Of a stretch of DNA of 64,000 nt, positions 12,892 to 24,234 are shown piece after piece. The stretch's first letter is position 1, and the number at the start of each line of letters is the position of its first letter. The stretch is from Evernia prunastri. Lineage: Eukaryota; Ascomycota; Lecanoromycetes; Lecanorales; Parmeliaceae. Location: NCBI GenBank assembly GCA_003184365.1, contig NKYR01000031.1:62001-126000 (forward strand), given 5' to 3'. The notes under the pieces were generated by a model. The model ran no database searches, was not told the origin of the DNA, and was given only the letters and a program-made list of their open reading frames with translations. Made by a program: the position numbers and the translations under genes.

Positions 12892-13620
12892 ATGTCCACT
12901 CCATCCCGAGGCGGCCTCGGAAGCGGCTCGCATCACCACCACCAGCAACAACAGCCTCCCCCCTCCCTCCAGCAGCGCAAACCGTACGACTCTCGCGACT
13001 CAACCGAGGAGCACGCACCGCAACCCCCACCCGCCACTACCGACCGCGCAAAACCCGCCACGGACCCTCACCGCTCGGACCTGAACACCAATCCCACCAC
13101 CACCATGGCAAACACCCCACGCCACAGCACCGACCAACCAGACCCCTCCCCCACCCCGTCCAACACAACCCAACCCCACGAACCCTCCCCGCCACCAAAG
13201 CCAACCGCGCCCCCTGACCCCAAACCGCCACCCCCCACCCCCGCCCTCAGCGCCACCGACATCGCCATCCTCCTCCTGGCCCCGCTCCCCGCCCTCCTGC
13301 ACCTCTACGCCCTCTGCACCACCCGCCCCACCACCCGCCGCCTAACAACCTGGTTCGCCCTCCTGACCCTCCCCCTCTCCGCCCCCTTGCACCGCTGGTC
13401 GGCCCTTCCGCCCCCGCTGCGCGACCTGCTGCAAGTGCTGAGCTGCGGCAGCGCCGTGACGGTGACGGTCGATCTCACGCGCGCGGTGTGGCGGGCCATG
13501 GCGGCGGTCCCGCCGACGTGCGAGTGGGAGTGGGTGGTTTTCTGTCCGGCCGTTGTGGGGGTTTGTGCGTGCTGGGTCGTGGTGGTGGGGTTGCTGTGGG
13601 GGTTGGTGCTGGTGGTGTAG
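12892..13620 (+). CDS. Hypothetical proline-rich membrane protein
   Basis: A single-exon frame of 242 residues; I do not recognise the family. Roughly residues 1-120 are low complexity (His/Gln near residues 14-22, then Pro, Ser and Thr) and probably disordered. The C-terminal half has hydrophobic stretches at about 125-140 (IAILLLAPLPALLHLYAL), 155-170 and a strong one at the very C-terminus (WVVVVGLLWGLVLVV), so I infer three membrane segments with a cytosolic or lumenal Pro-rich tail. The start follows a CT-rich leader typical of fungal genes. The locus is extremely C-rich, so several overlapping frames are open by composition; I prefer this one because it alone combines an ATG, hydrophobic segments and a CT-rich leader. 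Convergent with MIP1. Confidence 0.5.
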   Translation: MSTPSRGGLGSGSHHHHQQQQPPPSLQQRKPYDSRDSTEEHAPQPPPATTDRAKPATDPHRSDLNTNPTTTMANTPRHSTDQPDPSPTPSNTTQPHEPSPPPKPTAPPDPKPPPPTPALSATDIAILLLAPLPALLHLYALCTTRPTTRRLTTWFALLTLPLSAPLHRWSALPPPLRDLLQVLSCGSAVTVTVDLTRAVWRAMAAVPPTCEWEWVVFCPAVVGVCACWVVVVGLLWGLVLVV

Positions 13621-14553
13621 TGTGGTGGGGGTTTGGGCGTTGGGAAGGGGGTGCGTGCTGCTTGGGAGGCTGTGCTGGAGATTGTTGCGTGTGGTGATGG
13701 CACGGTAAGTGGAGAGGGGGCTGCTGGGTGTGTGACCGGTAGAGTAGAATGGTAGTGATGCAGCGAGGACACTGCTTGGGGGATGGAGGGTGAGAGGGAA
13801 GAGGGTTTCCCCCCATTCATCCAACCTCAGTACGTTTATTCCGTCATCCCAACACCACCCACCGAGAAGAACCTCAGAAAACAGACATCCCAAAACCACA
13901 CAAATCAACTCGAGAACCTCACCCTCCCATTCTCCACTTCTTACATCCGTCCATCTGCAGCATCGAAAAGCGCTTCATCACCGACTGGGAACGATGCGCT
14001 TGGAGTAAGATAAGGTAGATTGGCTTCGACACATCGGCGCCTCACACCCTGCCGAGTTTGGTGGAGGGTTGGGCCGGGGTGGGGGAGGGCGGGGTCTGGT
14101 ATCGCACCTATTCGGGCCCCAGTAGAAGTTCCCGAAGATCAGTCTAGCTGACCATCGGCCTTGAGGGATTGATTCTACAGCAGGCCCTTCTTCCGGAGAT
14201 AGGTATGTAGGAAGTTGAAGCGATACTAGCGCTATTCAGGAGGTCTGGAGCAGGACCTCGGTTTGTGATTGAACTGGCAGTAGGGATACATACATACAAC
14301 ATCGCAAGTGATGCGCTCTGGCCCCTTTTGTTCACTTTGTACGAGTACCTGATATGTTTGTTTCCCGCGACGCCGATGCCGCCCTCATCATCTTGTAACT
14401 TACATGCACGAAACCGAATATTCACATCTTTTGATCCTTCCCAACGACCACGCAACGCCACACACCGTCATGACTATATCCATGCCTCTGATATCATACA
14501 CATTAAACGTCCACAACGCCTCGCTTAGTGGTGCAAGGCCCTGACCTTACCTA
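13621..14553. other. Convergent intergenic region
   Basis: A spacer of 933 bp between the 3' ends of the membrane-protein gene and MIP1. It is GT-rich at the left and mixed after that. I see no gene, repeat or RNA in it. Confidence 0.5.
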
Positions 14554-17500
14554 TCACGGCCGATCATTCAACACCGTTTTCCCGGTCAGCTGGTTTCGGA
14601 TCCACGGCTTCCCATACTGTCCTCCCTTCGTGCTCGCCGGCTCCCAGAACCGTGTCACGCCTTCGTAGCCGTAGGGCGCGTCAACGAGTCTCGGTTCCTG
14701 CGGCTGCGCGTATATAGGTGCGGAGGCTCTGCTTCTTGTGCTGCTATTCCTGACGGGAGGCTTTCCCGTGGATGAAAGAACCACCGTGCTTTTGGATGAG
14801 CGTTTCGAGATGTCCTTGATGAGATCGTTGAGTTCCTTGGTACCGGCGGATATCTGAGCCTTGAGGTAGTCCACGTCGGTACGTTCACTTAGCTCGGCCA
14901 TGACGGACGGGCGGGGCGTATAGTAGTGCTGATCTAGATCAATTGGTTTCTTAGGAGTAATGGCTGGATCAAGGTAGGCGGCGAATCCTTTGTCGAGTAA
15001 TTGATTTATGCTGACACTCTCTCCGTGCGGAATCTTTTCAGGATGGCTTGGGGTAACACAGTCCATATCTACCTCTTTTCTCAGAACATGATCAATGTCT
15101 ACAGCGCTGAAATACGCGCAGGATTGAGGAAGATCGTTGATGCCCATTTGTTGTGAGAACATGGCCCGCGTCCACACGTTCGCGACCTGGAGAGCCATTG
15201 CGCCACGATACTTGTCCTCTTCTTTGACGAGGTACCTGATCTCATCGTGGACAGTGATGGCGAGGCGTGCATCGATGTTGAAGCGGCGAATGAGGTAGTC
15301 CATTGAGATGATGAGGAGATGAAGGTAGTCCACCCCTGAAGATTGAATGGCCCAATTGATTCTGGAGGTCATGAAGCCGCCTTTATTAATGTAACGGCGC
15401 ATTAGAGCTTCGGTAATGCCAGCACCAAGGACTGGCGTGCGGGGTCGCTCTTGCTCTGCGAATTCTTCTAGCCGGTTGAAAACAAAGGACTCCGTTCCCC
15501 CGCGCCAGAATGAGCGGTCATTGAGTACCTTTCTTGAAGTCTTGGTGCCCTTCGTCTCTTTGTACAGCCTGGTGGCGATCTCTTGGGTCTCTTTCTCTGA
15601 AAGGTTGGGATTGAATTGCCGAAGCAGCGTCGAAGCAAATTTGAGGCCTGCTCCATAGATACGGCCGTAATTGAAGACTTTAGCATCGTTTCGAGAAATT
15701 CCTAGTATCTTGGCCGTCTTTGAATGCAGGTCGGTACCCGCTGCTTTGGTACCTTCCAGAGTCATGAAGCCAATTGCGTTGCCTCCGTGAAGACGAAACT
15801 GTGCATCTCCCACAAGACTTGCGATCCATAGCTCTTGGGAATCGACATCGGCACCGACGAAAGAGTATCCTGGAGGAGCTCTTATCATTGATTTCAGCTC
15901 CGAGCCAACTCTGTTCCCTTTAGCGTTGCTTGCTGTCAGCCAAGTATTCTCCACAGCTCTGCGAGTGATTGTTCCCATTGGAATGACCTGCGGAAGAATG
16001 AAGCCAAGACCTTCTGATGCATTTGTCTGTTGTATGCCCACAGTATCTTTCTGATAGACCACCATCTGTGACCGAATGCGGTCCCTTGCGCTGATCCAGT
16101 ACGAACAAGAAGCATTCATTTCTAAAGCTTCCTTTGCGTAAGAGAACTCTGAAGAGAGGAGTCCGCTTTCAAAGTATTGCAGGTAACCTTTGGCCAACGG
16201 ACTGGCACACCGTGCTTGCGGTCCGTCTTTGTGAGGCAGTTTGAAGTACTGATGCTTCATATCGTCACGGATGTCCAAATTCTTCTCATCAACCATGTTG
16301 CAAGCGACCACGGGCTTATCGGTATACTTTTCGGCTAACGCAATAGGCACCTTAAAGGTCCACCCATACTTATCCGACCAGACGAGGGGATGCCCATCCC
16401 ACGACAAGCGAAGCAGTAATGGTGCGATACGTGTTCTAACTGTTAGAGTGAGGTTTGCCTCATTTGTTGCAAAGAGGTCCTTGTACCACTTCGGCATGCC
16501 AGGCATCTTTTGCCGCGCTGCTGGTCTTGGTGGGTCCCCTTTCTTCTTCCCTTTGACCATCCTGATCTCTTGACCGGACCAATCCAGCTGCCCCAGCCAA
16601 TCGTCTTTACTGTACTGGTCCGGATCGCCCTTCAGATCCAGGGCACGGTCCGCGAGATCACTAAGTCGTTGCTCCACTGCCTTGGATAGTCTGACGTATG
16701 TCTCTTCTGACCGATCGAGGTACGTTTCCCACGACTTGTCGACTGGTAAAATGACCGATGATAGATGGCGCAGAGCACCAAAGCTAACGGGATGTGGACA
16801 AACCTCCAGGAAACCAGGAAACACTTTCTTGAAGACGCGATGGGTAATTGCTACATCAGCAGCACAATAGTCCAATAGCTCATCAACCTTCTCTCTGACA
16901 CCAGTTCGATCAAGTTCTCCAAAATGGTCGCGCTGCGCTTTGTCGATGACTACATTGCAATGGAATTTGGCAACGTCCCGCAATGAATTGATAGAGCTTC
17001 TACCGACCCACAATTCTTCCTCCTCTTCGCTCAAGGCATTATTTTCCAGCAGCGTTGATAGGCCAACAGAATTGCTTTCGCTGGCGATTTTGGCTCGTAT
17101 CTCCCTATTCTTTTGGTGTTTCATCCAAGTCGGCCTCTGTCTAGAGCACATTCCGTTGACTGCGACATGTAAGGACATGGTATCCAGAAAGAAGTTCTTT
17201 GATTGCCGTACATCATATTCCTCAGCTACTCGTGCCCGGTCATAGCCAATATTGTGTCCAATGATGATACGTGCTTGGTCCGGATCGCCCAATGGTATCA
17301 GATGCCGATCCGACTCAGACTCCCCCATGAGCCATGGAGAGAGCCATGCGTACCATGTTGTCTTGCTAGCAGCGCATGCCATGACAGCGAATGAGCTTTC
17401 TTTCCACATGACTTCAGTATCGAAGGTCAGCATTTCCTCCTGCGGTGCTTCCACTGCTTCGCAAGAACCATCTTCATTGTATTTTGTCCATCCACTCTGC

Positions 17501-18056
17501 TTAACCCACCTCCTCGGTGCTCTGGGGAGATCTGCGCGTGCATAGTTCAATGCTTGGCTGTAATATGGTTCGGAGGCGTCTTTGCCCAATCTGTAGAAAT
17601 GCTCGTCCAACGTGGAGCCTCGAAGGGCGGGAAAATCAAACGCGATTGGAGGTGCATTCTCTTGGTTCTTGCCCCACAATTGGTGTTTGCTAAGATGACT
17701 CTTACTGAGATCGATCAGATGCTGTGGGGGGTTTGTTGACGGGCCTGCGAAAATCTGAGGATGGACATGACTGCTAAGCTGCTGAACCCCTATCTCGTTG
17801 AATCGTGGCGTCGCATTCACTATGAATCACTGTCAGTGTGACCCAACCCAAGATAGCGTGAAAAGTGATAGTCACAAGATAGACTACTGCAGTCCTTCTT
17901 CTCCTGCGATATGCTTGATCCAGTCCCAATGGCATATTGTCGCCTCCAAGGATGGCTGCACTTTAAGGCTCCTTGATGTTGGTTGTAGCTGTAGAGGGTA
18001 CGTGCTAAGGGGGCCCGAAGGAAACCATGTTGCTTGGTGTATAGGGAGCAAAGCAT
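14554..18056 (-). CDS. MIP1: Mitochondrial DNA polymerase gamma catalytic subunit
   Basis: Family A polymerase that replicates mitochondrial DNA. Exon 1 (18056-17888) encodes a basic, Ser/Tyr-containing presequence (begins MLCSLYTKQHGFLRAPLAR), as expected for matrix import. Exon 2 is 17819-14554. The total is 3,435 nt or 1,144 residues. The intron has a GTAGTC donor and a CATAG acceptor. 3'-5' exonuclease motifs: LTFDTEVMW (Exo I, about residue 190), IIGHNIGYDRAR (Exo II), YCAADVAITHRVF (Exo III). Polymerase motifs: ADVDSQELW (A, about 712), FNYGRIYGAGLKFAS (B, about 776) and TVHDEIRYLV (C, about 913). All catalytic acidic residues are present. It carries the long C-terminal extension of fungal Mip1. 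The exon 2 frame opens with VNATPRFNEIGVQ-type sequence, conserved in fungi, which fixes the acceptor. Confidence 0.95.
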
Positions 18057-18423
18057 TATTGACAGTCATCTCGTAGATGCATTTGCAGTCACGCAACCCA
18101 AAGATGAAGTGTGATATCGATGTTTGATAGACTTTACGTTTTCGCCGACTTCCCGTGCATGCGGCTTTGTTCCGCCCAGGGATTAGGGAACAATTTGGTG
18201 AATGGCGCATGTTTTCCTTGACACAGCTCTTTGGAAGGCATTTGTATGAATTGAGCGAGCATTTGTAGGGTTGTTAAAGGTGTTTCACAAGCCTAGACTT
18301 CCTATGTCACGAACTATACAGCATTCAGAACAACCTCGCCGTACTCCAGCGAAGTTGCCATCAGCATTTTCGTACTCCGAGAGTGCTCACTTGCAGCAAG
18401 AGTGAAGTGAGAGCTTGAGGCCA
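18057..18423. promoter_or_regulatory. Divergent intergenic region MIP1 / RING gene
   Basis: A spacer of 367 bp containing both promoters. No clear TATA box or repeat seen. Confidence 0.45.
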
Positions 18424-19805
18424 ATGGAGGACTCAGAGGATTCAAATCATGAAGATGTCTGGTCTCCTACACTCCGAGAAGATGTTTTCTCAAATCATGA
18501 TATGATGGGAAATTCGTGGAGTGGTGAGCCACGACATCGTGTTGAACACTTGCCACTTCCAAACTTCAACTCCATACGCTCACAACCTCTTAACCACATC
18601 AACTGGCCAAATTCTCAATCTCATCACCACCAGAGGACTCAGAACAACACTGTCCCTCCCAAGTCGTCATCGTCGTCCTCTCGAACGCCTCTGTCAACGG
18701 CATCCGTGAACCGGAGCCGTTCACATCTTGACCTGCCTAACTTCCCCCTTCAGGCGGTATGTACACTCTGTAGCAACTTATCCCTATCCTAGTCTGCCCT
18801 TGGGATCCCAAGACATAGTACAGGAGTGAACAGCTTTCGGTATATCTCTAAGCTGTATCAACCATTCACGGTCTCCCTTGAAGATGAAGAATTCTGACTC
18901 TAAATCTTCAATAGAGCCCCGTCGGGGAAGCTTCGAACACATCCGGTCGACCACCACCTCCTCCGCCCCCTCGCCACGCAACTCCTCCCTCTCAAGTCCC
19001 TCAACGGCGCTCAAGATTCTTCGCTGAGGATTTCTGGTCCTCCTCCTCCGGCTTTTCCAGCCCCGATCGGGAAGACACACCTTGGCCCGATACCGAGGAT
19101 CTCAGTGACTTTGTCGACCTGACCGCTGACTCATCGCCGCCGGCTATGCCGCCAGCGAACTTACAGCGTCGACAGCCGCTCTCACGCATGTCGAGAAACA
19201 CGTCGTCAGCCCCATCAAATCCCGCCAAGAGGAGGAAGACTGAGGCTTCTCAGTCAAGCAATCGCGCATTCGAAATCGAGGAAGTTGATCTTGTGGTATA
19301 ACAACCTGCATCTGGGCGAGGATATCTACAAAAAGTGGAGGCTAATAATTGCACAGGACGTAGAGGATGACACAGGCCTGTCCAAAGTTCTCGAGCAGCA
19401 GCGGATGGCTACGATCGATGCACAGAAAGAACAGGCCAGCAGGCCCATAAAATTATCTACATTGCAGTGCATTATTTGCATGGAGAGCATGAAGGATCTC
19501 ACCGCTACCCACTGCGGTACGTCCACTCCTCTTTTGGCAATGTCCCGTTCGATCACTGACTTTGTCCTCTTCAAGGCCACCTCTTCTGCCACGCATGCCT
19601 CATGGAAGCCCTAATAGCCGGTGAAAACCAGGGCTCCGAGCCCGGCAAAGGCGTCCCCAAGTGTCCGGTGTGCCGGAAGAAGGTCTTGAGACGGGTTGAT
19701 CCCCGCAGACCTCACCAAAACGTTATTCCGCTTGCGATGAAGCTCAAGACAAAGAGTAGGATCGACAAGGGAAAAGGAAAGGCTGTCGATGATGGCCATG
19801 TCTGA
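18424..19805 (+). CDS. RING-finger protein, Slx8-like SUMO-targeted ubiquitin ligase
   Basis: Predicted nuclear E3 that ubiquitinates SUMOylated proteins. Exons 18424-18756, 18915-19295, 19357-19516, 19576-19805 give 1,104 nt and 367 residues. The C-terminal C3HC4 RING reads CIICMESMKDLTATHC, then HLFCHACL, then CPVCRKK, with the exon 3/4 junction inside the CGHLFC motif exactly as in fungal Slx8-type proteins. Upstream are acidic/hydrophobic motifs fitting SUMO-interacting motifs: DFVDLTADSS and EIEEVDLVDVEDD. A poly-proline run precedes them. The N-terminal 110 residues are Ser/His-rich and disordered. The first intron is 158 nt, unusually long here; it could instead contain a 21-nt micro-exon (about 18797-18817) in the same phase. 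Slx8 assignment rests on the RING plus VDLT motifs, not on biochemistry. Confidence 0.8.
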
Positions 19806-20135
19806 CTTCGAAGAGAGTTCTTGCATCTACACTGGTGTTCTTTTCTACGGGAGCGATGCGGCATAGCGAATTTTATACTAATTGAGATACCCTTGAAGGA
19901 CAAACACACGAATGGAGGCATTATGCGCTTGGCGGCATTCTCTGCAGACCTACATAAGATAGATTGTGGTATATGTTTTTACAGAGGACCTAGCTGCATA
20001 CGAAGAACATTCGCACTAGACTCTTCCTCTCTTCTTCCTTTCTCATCCTTCGAGCGTGTTCCTTCTGCTCTTCTCTCCTTTCTCCCTCCTCCCCAATATC
20101 GCCCCTAATGCCTGTCCCAGCTAAAGCACTCAGTG
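19806..20135. other. Short convergent spacer
   Basis: A spacer of 330 bp between the RING gene and the CofD-like gene. It may include the true last exon of the latter (minus strand, 20166-19990), which stays open to a TAG at 19990. Confidence 0.4.
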
Positions 20136-21734
20136 TCAGCCCTCGTCCTTCGAATTCAAAGTAAGACTCCGAGCAGTTAGACGACTCGACCGCAGCGGTA
20201 TCAAGAGCCAGTCACTCCCCGAACACATCTGGCAACGCGAGACTTGTCCCGAACAAGGGAAACATCGGGTAGAGAAGATACATACCGCTCTCCCATCATA
20301 CCTCGCGCCTCCATCCTCCGCCTTCCTCCCATACATCCTCACGCACTCCACGCCCCACCTCCCCAACTCCTCCCTGTCGACCCCCGGCACGCCCTCGCCT
20401 TCCAGGTGGATCAAATGCGTCACGTACCGCGCCCAAACCTCCCTCCCCAACTCCCCGCCCTGCTGCCCAACCGTGACGCCCCGGCTCTCCTCCCCAGCCC
20501 TCGCGATCGCGTCGATGAAATCCGCCGCGGAGAAGCCGCCCGTCTCGCGGTCGAGGCTGCCATTCAGGATCAGGATCTTGAAGCGGGGACCGCCGGAGCG
20601 GGCGATGGCGGCGCCGACGCCCTGCAGGATAAGGGACGGGACGAGGGAGGTGTAGAGGCTGCCGATGCTGTAGATGAGGGCTTCGGCGCTGTGGACGGCG
20701 TCGAGGACTTTCGGGTTGGGCGAGGGCCGCATCTCCTGGCCGTACGGGTTGATGTACCAGAGGCGCTGGATGCGCGCGGGGAGGGGCTCTTCGGAGCCCT
20801 TGGAGAAGTGGATGTTGGGCTGGCGGAGGGTCGGGAGGGAGCCGGGGAGGTTGGCGTCCTCGACGGTGGCGTCGTTGTTGAGGTCCGCGAGCGGGTTGGC
20901 GTGGTCGATGTTCAGCGCCGTCGGCTCGCTCGGGTGGCTGATGGCGTTCTGGCCCGTGATGACGCTGCCGTCCGCGAGGCCGGCCGAGATGTGGTGCGAG
21001 AAGTTGCTGACGATGGCGGGCAGCACGGCGGTCTTCGACTCGTCGACGCCGCCCATGATGGCGAGGAGGTAGATGGCGGACTCGAAGGAGCCGGAGAAGA
21101 GGCGGGCGCCGGTGAGGAAGAGGTTGCCGATCGAGGCGGATTGGAAGTTGAAGGTGGAGGTCGGGGGCCGGTTGCGCTTGAGGATCTCGAGGTGGAGGTG
21201 CGAGAGGATGGAGCGGATGAGCATCGCTTGCGGGGTCGGAACCGAGTGGTAGAGGGGGGATGTGCCGGTGAGGAGAGTGAGGAATTCGGAGGCGGCGGGT
21301 TCTGGGGAAGGGGGAAGACGGTGGTTGAAGAGGTTGAGGATATGGACGTGGGTTTGAGGAATCAGGCGTACGAGACGGCCTGGGAATACAGAGATAAGCA
21401 GAGATACATTGAGAACGTAGGCACAATTCCTGGGCATATGATCTCCCATAGACTTGGAACGACTACCATGATGAAAAGATGCAATGCCTAGTACGAAAAG
21501 AACAGCAGGACGAACAGAGAATATACTCATACTTCTCACGTCCCCGATGCCCGGCCCCCCAAACACGCGAATGAGCTCGCTGGACGAACCGCCGTTGTCA
21601 CTGATTGGTATCACATAAGTCAAAGCACAACCGTTCCTCTCGATGACCTCGTTGAAGACATCCACCAAGCTATTCGCGGCCGAACCACCACTGAACACGA
21701 CGACTTTTCTTGGATTGACGGCCATTACGTTCAT
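20136..21734 (-). CDS. CofD/YvcK-like (UPF0052) protein
   Basis: Cytosolic protein of the LPPG:FO 2-phospho-L-lactate transferase (CofD) / YvcK superfamily. In fungi the substrate is unknown; bacterial YvcK binds UDP-sugars (family knowledge). The N-terminus has the nucleotide-binding loop KVVVFSGGSAANSL, followed by ISDNGGSSSELIRVFGGPGIGDVR and later SIGSLYTSL. A 153-nt intron is inferred between GDVR and LVRLIP (GTATGAG donor, TTCCCAG acceptor). It is a multiple of three and lacks stops, so the unspliced frame is also open. Removing it restores the family order GPGIGDVRSRLVRLIP. The C-terminal end is uncertain: after YDGRA a GTATGT donor at 20285 suggests a further intron and a last exon ending near 19990, in place of the unspliced end at 20136. 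Confidence 0.82.
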   Translation of the reverse strand: MNVMAVNPRKVVVFSGGSAANSLVDVFNEVIERNGCALTYVIPISDNGGSSSELIRVFGGPGIGDVRSMSIFSVRPAVLFVLGIASFHHGSRSKSMGDHMPRNCAYVLNVSLLISVFPGRLVRLIPQTHVHILNLFNHRLPPSPEPAASEFLTLLTGTSPLYHSVPTPQAMLIRSILSHLHLEILKRNRPPTSTFNFQSASIGNLFLTGARLFSGSFESAIYLLAIMGGVDESKTAVLPAIVSNFSHHISAGLADGSVITGQNAISHPSEPTALNIDHANPLADLNNDATVEDANLPGSLPTLRQPNIHFSKGSEEPLPARIQRLWYINPYGQEMRPSPNPKVLDAVHSAEALIYSIGSLYTSLVPSLILQGVGAAIARSGGPRFKILILNGSLDRETGGFSAADFIDAIARAGEESRGVTVGQQGGELGREVWARYVTHLIHLEGEGVPGVDREELGRWGVECVRMYGRKAEDGGARYDGRAVCIFSTRCFPCSGQVSRCQMCSGSDWLLIPLRSSRLTARSLTLNSKDEG

Positions 21735-22619
21735 TGAGGTTCATTTGACAGTTGGTCAACAGCTAAAACGGGTGGCAGGAGAACGCTGTCCAAAGCGAGG
21801 AAAGTGCAATTTGGTCATGTTTTGTTGGTATCTTTATTGCTACCTGGAGGAGAGAAGAGGACACATATGCTTCTTGCAAGATATTTTTTTGATTCAATTG
21901 TGCGGTTTGACACGGAGAATCTATGGCTACCTATACAAAGTTGCTTGAAACTAGAGACATTGGCGAGCGATGTAAGGAAAAAGTGGTCTTTGGGACTGAT
22001 ATTTGGAGAAAAGGAACGGCCTTGGCGTTCAACTTGACTCCACGAAGCCTGAAGCTACAATCTGTTAGCGTCGGATGTACCCGACCACGATGCACTCTAG
22101 TCTAAACCTTATATCCGCAGATCTCGTGGGGGAGGCCAAAGACAAAGGAAGCATCTTTTACTCAATCGCAAGGTGACGAGAGTTTCTGGTCAGTACATAT
22201 TGTTAATCATCGGTGTCCTTTCGATGAACTAAAGGTTTCGTCCTTGGGAGTTGGCAGTATCTATTATTATAGGCTTATGATTACAACCGCCCTCCAACCT
22301 GTGAATCCAAGAGCTAGAGTATGCAGCCGCCAAGTGAAGGACACGGGATGTCCTCGAGACGGATTGCCCCTCCTATATGCATGGCTTCACACCATCATCT
22401 GCAGACTCGGTGGGGCTTATGCACGCTCGTGTTGCGCTTGCATCTCTAGATCAGATCCTTCGATCATGCTCCTGGAATACTTAAATCCCCCCGCTGTCCG
22501 CTTCTGCGTGGCAGACAACTAACTCCAGGCGTGGTAAGATAAAGTGAGGATCCTCAATCTAGGCAGTCGTCTCTTGATTTTCATCCTATATCTCCTATAC
22601 ATGGTTAACCTTATCAATC
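21735..22619. promoter_or_regulatory. Divergent intergenic region CofD-like / P450
   Basis: A stretch of 885 bp with both promoters. No gene, repeat or clear core element recognised; the first 200 bp are T-rich. Confidence 0.4.
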
Positions 22620-24234
22620 ATGGAACTGTCGACCCTGCTCACATTGCTTTTTGTTTTCTCGATCGTCTACGTGCTCGGTTTGTACGTTTATCGCATGTAT
22701 TTTGACCCACTATCTAAGATTCCCGGGCCAAAGCTCGCTGCCGCAAGTCTTTGGTATGAGTTTTACTACGATGTTGTCAAGAAGGGCCAGTACACCTGGA
22801 AGATCTGGGAGATGCATGAGAAATATGGTACCTATCTGATCAAGACATTGACCATGAAAAATGAAGGAAGGACTTGTTAACCCTGTTCAGGCCCTATCGT
22901 CCGAATAAGTCCTTATGAGATACACATCAATGATCCTGAGATGATCGACGAGGTATATCCAAACCAACAGAAAAGAAGTGAGAAGTATGGATGGGCCATG
23001 AAGATGTTCGGATTGAAGACCGGGCATCTGTCCACGGTGAACCACGAGCTTCACCGCATTCGCAGAGGAATCTTTGCCCATTATTTGTCGAAAGCCACAC
23101 TGCTAAGACTCGAACCTGGTATACAATCCGTCATCGACAAGCTGATGGCACGATTCGAAGGCCTGAAAGGTTCCGGCAGGAACGTCAACTTGGTGGATGT
23201 GTACGCAAGTCTGACAGGTGATGTTATCGGACAGTATGCATTTGCGCAAACGTACGGGTTCCTTGATCACCCGGACTTCGCACCATACTGGCATAAACTT
23301 ATAATGGGGGTCTCTCAGAACGGCCATATGCTGAAGCAGTTTGGCTGGATGATGCCGCTGATGCAGGCTATGCCCGATTGGCTCGTAAAGATACTTCAGC
23401 CTCAGATGATGACTCTTCTCGAATTTCAGCGGGTCTGTTCCCTACGAAGGTACCTGCGAACAACGTGCTGATACTTTCCAGCTCTTTCGTCGACAAGTCA
23501 TCCAAGCCAAGGAAGAAATTGCCAGAGGTGAAAAGCACGTCGGACAAGAAACCATATTTTACGATGTCCTGACAAACGATGAGGTACGGCCTCAGGAGAA
23601 GGAAACCGACCATCTCCAAGACGAAGCTCAGACCATCATCGCCGCCGGCACCGTTACGACAGGCCACATCTTAGCCACCGTCTCATTCTACCTCATCAAC
23701 AACCCCCAAAGCCTTGAAAAACTCCAGACAGAACTCGGAAACCTCATGTCCAAGACCGGCCCGTCACCGAAATGGCAACAGCTCGAACAGCTCCCCTACC
23801 TAACCGCCGTCATCAGCGAAGGCCTCCGCATCGGCTACGGCGTCTCGTCCCGCCTGCAGCGCGTCTTCCCGGACACCGTGCTCGAGTGCAACGGCCACGC
23901 CGTCCCGCCCATGACGCCCGTGAGCATGACCAGCGTCCTCCTCCACGACAACCCGACCCTCTTCCCGGACGCCCGCACCTTCCGGCCCGAGCGCTTCCTG
24001 GAGCGCCCGTCGTTGCGCAGGTACCTCGTTCCGTTCAGCAGGGGGAGCCGTCAGTGCGCGGGGCAGAATTTGGCGTACTGCGAACTGCACCTGACGCTCG
24101 CGGCGGTGTTTGCGCCGGGCAGGTTCAGGCTGGAGCTGTTTGAGACGGATGCGAGCGATGTGGAGTTGAAGCATGACTTTGTGAATACGTGTCCGAAGTT
24201 GGATTCCAAGGGGATCAGGGTGACGGTCAACTAG
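22620..24234 (+). CDS. Cytochrome P450 monooxygenase
   Basis: Microsomal heme-thiolate monooxygenase of the type found in fungal secondary metabolism (resembles trichodiene-oxygenase-like P450s). Exons 22620-22827, 22891-23432, 23482-24234 total 1,503 nt, 500 residues. An N-terminal membrane anchor (residues 2-25, LLTLLFVFSIVYVLGLYVY) is followed by the proline hinge KIPGPKLAA. The I-helix oxygen-binding motif is AAGTVTTGH (about residue 304). ExxR is EGLR (about 363), the PERF motif is RPERF, and the heme loop is FSRGSRQCAGQ with the axial cysteine near 442. All essential motifs are intact. The second intron uses a GTCTGT donor. No polyketide, peptide or terpene synthase lies next to it, so a pathway cannot be named. 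The last 600 bp are far richer in G/C-ending codons than the first part. Confidence 0.92.

Noticed and set aside
12591..13217. 208-codon plus-strand frame with poly-Ser
   Set aside because: It has no ATG at its start and translates the TTCATC leader repeat and an out-of-frame Pro-rich stretch; the frame from 12892 has membrane segments.
13305..13908. Overlapping minus-strand frames opposite the membrane-protein gene
   Set aside because: Low-complexity His/Pro/Thr products caused by C-rich DNA.
20296..21426. 376-codon minus-strand frame
   Set aside because: It is a frame-shifted shadow of the CofD-like gene, Arg/Pro/His-rich with no recognisable fold.
20244..21491. 415-codon plus-strand open frame
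   Set aside because: It lies antisense to the CofD-like gene in very GC-rich sequence; the product is Arg/Gly/Glu/Val low complexity with no domain, while the opposite strand has clear family motifs.
23800..24174. 124-codon minus-strand frame and 123-codon plus-strand frame in the P450 3' end
   Set aside because: Shadows of the GC-rich P450 third exon; no domain.
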